Assembly (NCBI GenBank): GCA_002778965.1
Contig: PEXX01000016.1
Span: 1-10,669 of the forward strand
Source: Candidatus Kuenenbacteria bacterium CG08_land_8_20_14_0_20_37_23
GTDB taxonomy: Bacteria; Patescibacteriota; Patescibacteriia; UBA2196; GWA2-42-15
Length of the DNA: 10,669 nucleotides
Direction: 5' to 3'
Part shown: one piece after another, positions 6,154 through 10,669 of the stretch
Numbering within the stretch: the stretch's first letter is position 1
How the letters are laid out: every line of letters starts with the position of its first letter
The notes under the pieces: model-generated
What the model was told of the DNA's origin: nothing
Database searches by the model: none
What the model saw: the letters and a program-made list of their open reading frames with translations, nothing else
Position numbers and translations under genes: made by a program

Positions 6154-6954
6154 ATGAAACTTTCAATAGTAGTTCTTAATTATAAGAGCAGAAATTTAGT
6201 GAAGTATTTTTTGAAAAGAGTGCTCCAGTTTAAACTGCCTTTTAGGTTGGAGATTATTGTTGTTGATAATAATTCGGGCGATGGAATAGGCGAAATGATA
6301 AAACATGATTTTCCTGTAACAAAATTTGTTCAAACGAAAAAAAATTTGGGTATGGGCGGAGGTAATAATTTGGGCATCAAAAAATCTCAAGGAGACTATA
6401 TTTTAATAGCCAATCCTGATATTACTTTGAGCGAGAGGGCTGTGAACGCGATGGTAGATTTTTTAGACAACAATGAACACGTAGGCATTGTTGGGCCAAA
6501 AGTTTTAAATCCGAATAAAACCCCGCAAGAAAGTTCGTGGCGCTATCCGAGTCTTTTGGGATTCTTGTATCGCAGAACGTTTTTGGGTAATATGAAAAAT
6601 GGCAAGGAATATTTGCATTATTTTTCATATAAAGATGTTGACATGACTAAATCAAGAGCCGTTGATTGGGTTTTGGGCGGATGTTTTATGATACGCAAAA
6701 AGGCGCTTGACGAAGTCGGCATGTTTGATGAGAGTTTTTTCCTTTTTTTAGAAGATACCGATTTATGTCGCAGGATGTGGCGGCATAAATATGAAGTATG
6801 GTATGTGAATGAAGCAGAAGTAATTCACTTGCCTCATCGCTTATCTCAAAGCGGAGGAGGCTTTATAAATATTTTTTCAAAATTGACCTTGGTTCATTTT
6901 TTTTCGTGGATAAGATATTTTTGGAAATGGAGAAATAGATCTGATTTAAATTAA
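6154..6954 (+). CDS. GT2 glycosyltransferase, WbbL-like (short form)
   Basis: This second GT2 enzyme has 266 residues. Its motifs are SIVVLNYKS (4-12), IIVVDNNSGD (34-43), LGMGGGNNLGI (65-75), NPD (87-89), VLGGCFMIR (173-181) and FLFLEDTDLC (196-205). The ED pair at 200-201 provides the base, and VIHLPHRLSQSGGG (223-236) contributes the late histidine. It lacks the long C-terminal extension of its upstream neighbour and ends in a short aromatic and basic tail (about 247-266) that could sit on the membrane. It is the last gene of the rightward array, 26 bases after the previous one, with only a weak purine stretch before the ATG. Its stop codon overlaps that of the convergent minus-strand gene. 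The two GT2 enzymes are diverged paralogues and probably add different sugars or linkages. Confidence 0.9.
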   Translation: MKLSIVVLNYKSRNLVKYFLKRVLQFKLPFRLEIIVVDNNSGDGIGEMIKHDFPVTKFVQTKKNLGMGGGNNLGIKKSQGDYILIANPDITLSERAVNAMVDFLDNNEHVGIVGPKVLNPNKTPQESSWRYPSLLGFLYRRTFLGNMKNGKEYLHYFSYKDVDMTKSRAVDWVLGGCFMIRKKALDEVGMFDESFFLFLEDTDLCRRMWRHKYEVWYVNEAEVIHLPHRLSQSGGGFINIFSKLTLVHFFSWIRYFWKWRNRSDLN

Positions 6955-8033
6955 TCCAACAATATTTTAATTTTTTCTATAAATAATTCTGTAGAAAATT
7001 TTTGGACCTGGGCGATACAATTAATTTTCATTGCTATGGCCGTCTGGCTATCCATTTTTTTTATGGCGGCTATTAGATCTTCAAGTTTGAAATCAGCAGG
7101 GATTAAAAGGCCGGTTTTTTCATGAATGATTGTTTCTTTCAAGCCGCCTTCGGAAACGCCAATGCATGGTTTGCCGGCTGACATTCCTTCAAGTGGAGTC
7201 ATGCCAAAATCTTCGTTCACAGGAACATAAAGAGTCGCGATACAGTTGCCGATAAGTTCTTTCAGTTTTTGATCATCAACCCATCCCAGAACTCGTATGT
7301 TATCGTGTTTATATGCCATTTTTTTGATATTTTCCAGATTTGGTCCTCCAGACGCGACAATCAATTTTTTATCAGGTAGATGAATAAAAGCTTCAACTAT
7401 TATTTCAATGCGTTTTAACTCATCAACGCGTCCGTATGACAGGTAGTAGTCTTTTTGGTCTATCCAGCGGAATTTATCAGTTTCTATCGGAGGGTATATA
7501 ATGGTGGAATCTTTGTTCAGGTATCGTTTAATTCTTTTTTGCACTTCATGTGAGTTGGCGATTATTTTATCCATGCGATTAATTCCAAATTTATAGACAA
7601 AACGGGCCATGACGATAAAGGCGTAGAGGAGCGGCTTGCAAATCGCGTTTTTTTTGTCCAAATAATATTTTTTGAGATCATAGGCATAGCGCACAGGAGA
7701 ATGGCAGTAAAATATTTTTCTGGCTTTTTTATTTACGTTATGCGAAGCTGATAAACAATTATTTCCGGAAAATATAACGAGATCGTATTTTTTTATAAAA
7801 TTAGTTTTGAAATAAAAGACGCATTGATAACGAAAATAGCGCCATCCGGTACGCGGCGGTTCTTTTTCCATGAGAGTAAAGATTTTGTTCGGTATTGCGG
7901 TCCGCGAAAAACTGTTTTTATCCGACCAAAATGAACAAAGAATGTCCGCCTTGAGCGCGCGCGCCATAATAAGAACGAGTCTTTCGGCTCCGCCGCGGAA
8001 TTTGAAATAGTCGTGGATGATCAGTATTTTCAT
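6951..8033 (-). CDS. GT4 glycosyltransferase, WbaZ/mannosyltransferase-like
   Basis: This 360-residue protein is a textbook GT4 enzyme. The acceptor domain starts with IIHDYFKFRGGAERLV (5-20), whose GGAER loop faces the donor phosphates, and contains FYCHSPVRYAYDL (108-120). YPPIETDKF (180-188) leads into the linker. The donor domain has SYGRVDELKR (199-208) with Arg202 and Lys207, then EDFGMTPLEGMSAGKPCIG (274-292) with an intact E-x7-E pair (Glu274 and Glu282). The HSPVRYAYD segment is typical of the WbaZ-like subgroup, whose studied members transfer mannose to O-antigen precursors. The donor here is not proven. It lies 44 bases downstream of mreB on the same strand and is probably cotranscribed with it. 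A small ACAC/GTGT hairpin falls in the gap, and there is no good Shine-Dalgarno sequence. Confidence 0.9.
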   Translation of the reverse strand: MKILIIHDYFKFRGGAERLVLIMARALKADILCSFWSDKNSFSRTAIPNKIFTLMEKEPPRTGWRYFRYQCVFYFKTNFIKKYDLVIFSGNNCLSASHNVNKKARKIFYCHSPVRYAYDLKKYYLDKKNAICKPLLYAFIVMARFVYKFGINRMDKIIANSHEVQKRIKRYLNKDSTIIYPPIETDKFRWIDQKDYYLSYGRVDELKRIEIIVEAFIHLPDKKLIVASGGPNLENIKKMAYKHDNIRVLGWVDDQKLKELIGNCIATLYVPVNEDFGMTPLEGMSAGKPCIGVSEGGLKETIIHEKTGLLIPADFKLEDLIAAIKKMDSQTAIAMKINCIAQVQKFSTELFIEKIKILLD

Positions 8034-8077
8034 ACAGAAGATGATTTACACGTTCGTGTTTTACATCAGGCACATTT

Positions 8078-9085
8078 TTATTTTGTTGCCAGAATGCTAC
8101 GTTTGTAAGATTCCAGATTTTCAAGCGCTACGCCAGTTCCTTTAGCAACGCACAAGAGTGGATCGTCGGCATTATAGGCGGGCACACCAATAGATTGCGA
8201 TAAGAATTCATCAATATTACGCAACAGAGAACTGCCTCCGGAAAGGACCATTCCCTTGTCCATAATATCAGCTGAAAGTTCCGGTGGCGTGTTGTAAAGT
8301 ACTTGTTTAATAGCAGTGACAATTCCAGCCAGTTCATCTTGCAGCGCATCAGTGACATCATCTGACGAAACTGTGATGATTCTAGGCAATCCATTGACCA
8401 TGTCGCGTCCCTTGGCTTCCATTTTGAGTTTTTTGTCAAGATAGATAGCTGATCCGACCATTATTTTTATCGTTTCCGCAGTACATTCTCCGATTGCTAA
8501 ATTATATTTTTTCCTGATAAATTCCTGTATTGCCGAATCAAATTTATTGCCGCCGATTCTAACGGAGTTATTGGCTACTATGCCGCCAAGAGAGATAACC
8601 GCTACTTCTGAAGTGCCCCCGCCAAGATCAATTATCATATGTCCTGAAGCTGAACCGATAGGGATACTCGCACCGATTGCGGCCGCGATTGGTTCCTTTA
8701 TAATATAAGCGGCCTTAGCTCCAGCAGAAAGCGTCGCGTCTATAACAGCGCGTCTTTCAGTTGAAGTGATTCCTGCTGGCACTGCCACCATAACCTCAGG
8801 GCGGAAAATTCTAAAAGTCCCTACTGCTTTATTGACAAAATAGCGCAACATAGCCTCTGTTGTTTTGTAATCTGCAATAACGCCATCGCGCAAAGGACGA
8901 GAAGCGATAATGGTATCGGGGGTTCTTCCAATCATTTGTTTTGCTTCATCACCGACAGCCAAAATTTTTTTGTCAACTGTAGAATAAGCGACGACAGATG
9001 GCTCGTTGATAGTTATGCCTTTGCCTGGAATATATACCAATGTATAAGTTGTGCCTAGATCGATTCCGATTTTTTTGAGAAACAT
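8078..9085 (-). CDS. mreB: Rod-shape determining protein MreB
   Basis: MreB is the bacterial actin that polymerises on the inner membrane and directs the elongation machinery for the cell wall. The 335-residue protein has family length and all nucleotide-site elements. These are phosphate-1 IGIDLGTT (6-13), EPIAAAIG (131-138) with the catalytic Glu131, phosphate-2 IIDLGGGTSEVAV (151-163), the adenosine loop LSGGSSLLRN (281-290) and GTG (316-318). FRPEVMVAVPAGIT (94-107) is the usual domain-I strand. Tyr14 replaces the Asn usually found in the first loop (GTAN or GTTN). The ATG at 9085 gives the standard MFLKKIGIDLG start. No Shine-Dalgarno sequence is visible, and a short palindrome CTGATAATCAG (9089-9099) occupies that position. 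mreC and mreD are not adjacent: a GT4 gene follows and another GT4 diverges upstream. Confidence 0.97.
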   Translation of the reverse strand: MFLKKIGIDLGTTYTLVYIPGKGITINEPSVVAYSTVDKKILAVGDEAKQMIGRTPDTIIASRPLRDGVIADYKTTEAMLRYFVNKAVGTFRIFRPEVMVAVPAGITSTERRAVIDATLSAGAKAAYIIKEPIAAAIGASIPIGSASGHMIIDLGGGTSEVAVISLGGIVANNSVRIGGNKFDSAIQEFIRKKYNLAIGECTAETIKIMVGSAIYLDKKLKMEAKGRDMVNGLPRIITVSSDDVTDALQDELAGIVTAIKQVLYNTPPELSADIMDKGMVLSGGSSLLRNIDEFLSQSIGVPAYNADDPLLCVAKGTGVALENLESYKRSILATK

Positions 9086-9173
9086 TTGCTGATAATCAGT
9101 GAATTAATAATTAAAGAATCAATAGAGTACCTTGTATAAAAATTGTGGTCATGTAAGATTGATCTTCGTTTTC

Positions 9174-9202
9174 AGAGTAGCATATTTATATGATCAAGGC
9201 AA
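9174..9202 (-). promoter_or_regulatory. mreB: Weak candidate promoter for mreB
   Basis: On the minus strand TTGCCT (9202-9197) and TACTCT (9179-9174) are 17 bases apart, with a TG one base before the -10 (extended -10 form). Transcription would start near 9167, leaving a leader of about 80 bases before mreB. The -10 matches only three of six consensus bases. The rest of the 239-base gap between the divergent genes holds no convincing gene. Confidence 0.25.
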
Positions 9203-9282
9203 TAGTAGTTCGTTAGTTAATAAAGCCGTGCGAGTCTTGCAGTTTGGCGGCGGCTTGAGTGGATTTTTTGCGTCCGCTGAAT

Positions 9283-9311
9283 TTGATTCTTGCTTGAGGA
9301 ATGATTATAAT
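9283..9311 (+). promoter_or_regulatory. Sigma70-type promoter for the divergent GT4 gene
   Basis: TTGATT (9283-9288) and a perfect TATAAT (9306-9311) are separated by the ideal 17 bases. A second TATAAT overlaps at 9311-9316. The predicted transcription start near 9318 is only about seven bases before the first ATG (9325), so the message would be leaderless or nearly so if that start is used. Confidence 0.55.
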
Positions 9312-9324
9312 ATAATGTGAATAT

Positions 9325-10485
9325 ATGAAGATGCGAAAACATAAAAAAATGATTATTGGCATTGACGCGTCAAGATCAATTTCTGGAATAAAAAAGACAG
9401 GCGTTGAAATTGTCAGTGATCATATGATCCGGGGTTTATTGGAAGCCTTTGTCAAGAAATTTAAAATTAAAGATTTGAAACTTAAGGATGAATTTGATTT
9501 GATTTTTTATACTCCCGAAAAAATAAAATGGTTGCCAGAAAGCAATCAGAAAATTTTTGGGCCGAAGAGATTTTGGACCGTTTATGGTTTGAGCCTAGAG
9601 ATGCTAAAAAATAAGCCGGATGTACTTTTCGTGCCAGTGCATACTCTTCCGTTTTTTTGTCCCAAAAAGACGATAAAAATAGTTCACGATATCGCCTTTA
9701 GGGAGTATCCAAAAATTTATGATTTTTGGACCAGAGTATATTTGAATTTTGATTTGCGCAGGTGCGTGAAAATTTGCAAGAAAATCATTGTGCCGACAAG
9801 CAAGGTTAAAATGGATTTATTGTCGCATACAGATGTAAACGAAAACAAGATAGCAGTGGTAAGATGGGGATATGATCCGAAATCAGCCGGAAAAGATAAA
9901 CGAGCGACGATAGACACAGAGAGTCAGATACATGGCGAGAAATTTGGTTTAAATAGGAAGAAACAGATATTGTATATTGGCAGAATTGAGGAGAAAAAAA
10001 ATATTTTGAATTTGGCAATAGCATTTAAAATTTTTAGCGGGCAATATCCGGATTATATTTTATTATTGGCAGGCAAGTCTGGTTTTGGATTTAAAGATTT
10101 GAAATTTAATATTGAGTCAAAACTCAAAATCAAAAATTTAAAATTTTTAGGTTATGTTTCCGAACTGGAAAAACAAAAGCTTTTACGCGAATCTTGTTGC
10201 CTTGTGTTAATCAGCAAGGACGAGGGTTTTGGCTTGCCGATTTTGGAAGCATTTGCTTCTGGTTTGCCTGTGATAGCTTCTGATATTTCGGCTTTGCGCG
10301 AGGTTGGCGGCGCAGGGTGCGTGTATGTAAAACCTGACAGTCCGGAAGGTATAGCCAGTGGATTGAAAAGGATTGCAGAGGATATGGATTTAAGAAAGAT
10401 TATGATTGAACGCGGTTATGATAGGCTAAAAATTTTCAGATCGGATAAAAGCGCTAAGCAGTTGATTGAAATTTTGATTAGCTAG
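9325..10485 (+). CDS. GT4 glycosyltransferase, MtfB-like
   Basis: This 386-residue GT4 enzyme has a typical two-domain layout. The family start IIGIDASRS (10-18) is followed by a loop with TGVE (25-28). FVPVHTLPFF (102-111) and IVHDIAFREYP (119-129) belong to the acceptor domain, and VPTSK (156-160) leads towards the linker. The donor domain has ILYIGRIEEKKN (215-226) with Arg220 and Lys225, LGYVSE (275-280), and DEGFGLPILEAFASGLPVI (299-317) with an intact E-x7-E pair (Glu300 and Glu308). Sugar specificity is unknown. The start is uncertain: ATG codons at 9325, 9331 and 9349 are in frame. The one at 9349 gives the usual MIIGIDASR beginning (378 residues) and a leader of about 30 bases from the predicted promoter. 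An extra lysine-rich segment at 44-56 looks like a low-complexity insertion. The gene stands alone and diverges from mreB. Confidence 0.88.
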   Translation: MKMRKHKKMIIGIDASRSISGIKKTGVEIVSDHMIRGLLEAFVKKFKIKDLKLKDEFDLIFYTPEKIKWLPESNQKIFGPKRFWTVYGLSLEMLKNKPDVLFVPVHTLPFFCPKKTIKIVHDIAFREYPKIYDFWTRVYLNFDLRRCVKICKKIIVPTSKVKMDLLSHTDVNENKIAVVRWGYDPKSAGKDKRATIDTESQIHGEKFGLNRKKQILYIGRIEEKKNILNLAIAFKIFSGQYPDYILLLAGKSGFGFKDLKFNIESKLKIKNLKFLGYVSELEKQKLLRESCCLVLISKDEGFGLPILEAFASGLPVIASDISALREVGGAGCVYVKPDSPEGIASGLKRIAEDMDLRKIMIERGYDRLKIFRSDKSAKQLIEILIS

Positions 10486-10502
10486 GAACATAAAAAACTA
10501 TC

Positions 10503-10537
10503 AACTGTTTATATTTGATGATTGTTTTTAAACAGTT
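10503..10537 (+). terminator. 9-bp inverted repeat after the GT4 gene, possible terminator
   Basis: AACTGTTTA (10503-10511) and TAAACAGTT (10529-10537) are exact reverse complements with a 17-base loop, starting 18 bases after the stop at 10485. The downstream sequence is T-rich but interrupted by A and C. The stem has only two G/C pairs. It could end transcription of the GT4 gene weakly, or act as a protein-binding dyad. Confidence 0.35.
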
Positions 10538-10559
10538 ATTACTATTTATTTTAAATTCG

Positions 10560-10594
10560 GTGTTGCGCAAAGACAGAGCTATTTTGCGCAATAT
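10560..10594. repeat. Inverted repeat built from two TTGCGCAA palindromes
   Basis: TTGCGCAAA (10563-10571) and TTTGCGCAA (10583-10591) are perfect reverse complements. G-U and A-U pairs can extend the stem to 10560-10572 / 10582-10594 around a nine-base loop. Each arm contains the self-complementary 8-mer TTGCGCAA, so it can be read as one hairpin or as two operator half-dyads 20 bases apart. No T-run follows, which argues against an ordinary intrinsic terminator. Confidence 0.6.
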
Positions 10595-10611
10595 TGATTG
10601 TGATTTCAAAA

Positions 10612-10640
10612 TTGACCAAATATAACAAAAGTAGTAATAT
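10612..10640 (+). promoter_or_regulatory. Candidate sigma70 promoter pointing out of the window
   Basis: TTGACC (10612-10617, five of six consensus bases) and TAATAT (10635-10640, four of six) are 17 bases apart. A transcript would start near 10647 and run past the right edge, so the gene it serves is not visible. The TTGCGCAA dyads lie just upstream, where an activator or repressor could bind. Confidence 0.4.
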
Positions 10641-10669
10641 AAAAATATTAAAGTACTGAATATTAATCA

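Noticed and set aside
8048..8059. ACACG/CGTGT hairpin between mreB and the GT4
   Set aside because: It is too short and lacks a T-run, so it is not supportable as a terminator.
9089..9099. CTGATAATCAG palindrome just before the mreB start
   Set aside because: The arms are only four to five bases in AT-rich sequence, so it is likely chance without conservation data.
9132..9320. 62-codon plus-strand frame (TTG start) between mreB and the last GT4
   Set aside because: It has no ribosome binding site, no recognisable motif and overlaps the GT4 promoter. It is better read as noncoding regulatory sequence.
1..10669. CRISPR array, tRNA, rRNA, insertion sequence or defence system
   Set aside because: I saw no spaced direct repeats, cloverleaf candidates, transposase motifs or defence domains. 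The window is nearly filled by envelope-glycan genes.

Overview
This is an AT-rich stretch with compact genes, short gaps, one confirmed ATGA stop/start overlap and very few Shine-Dalgarno sequences. The protein style (lysine, phenylalanine and isoleucine rich; GT4 and GT2 enzymes next to MreB) suggests a Patescibacteria / candidate phyla radiation bacterium, probably of the Parcubacteria type. That placement rests on style and is not proven. TGA ends several genes (for example the genes ending at 2208 and 4013), so the recoded UGA=Gly code of Gracilibacteria/SR1 does not apply.

Layout. Positions 1-6954 form a rightward run, probably one or two operons. It starts with the apparent tail of a membrane protein (2-82), followed by a ten-segment EamA/DMT-type transporter (105-1064), a GT4 glycosyltransferase (1156-2208) and a GT-A/GT8-like putative glycosyltransferase (2198-3109). 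Next come dTDP-4-dehydrorhamnose reductase RfbD/RmlD (3129-4013), a second GT-B glycosyltransferase (start revised to 4010, coupled to rfbD by an ATGA overlap) and two GT2 glycosyltransferases of the WbbL (rhamnosyltransferase-like) type (5093-6127, 6154-6954). Two genes face this run on the minus strand: mreB (8078-9085) and, downstream of it, a WbaZ-like GT4 (6951-8033). The last codons of the two facing arrays overlap at a TTAA. Diverging from mreB across a 239-base gap is a GT4 of the MtfB-like kind (9325-10485) with a good sigma70-type promoter. The last 184 bases hold two perfect 9-bp inverted repeats and a promoter-like sequence pointing out of the window.

Together the genes describe a surface-glycan locus. 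RfbD would supply a deoxysugar donor such as dTDP-L-rhamnose. Seven glycosyltransferases from at least three structural groups would assemble an oligosaccharide, presumably on a lipid carrier at the inner face of the membrane. A membrane protein, either the one cut off at the left edge or the EamA protein, may move precursors. mreB inside the same locus ties it to envelope growth. No rmlA/B/C, polymerase, ligase or complete Wzx/Wzy is present here. I see no CRISPR array, transposase, rRNA or tRNA. I do not see a clearly new kind of system. The most notable points are an in-frame tandem duplication inside RfbD, a start codon enclosed in a hairpin, a GT4 with both usual acidic motif residues replaced, a possibly leaderless GT4 message and the paired inverted repeats at the right end.
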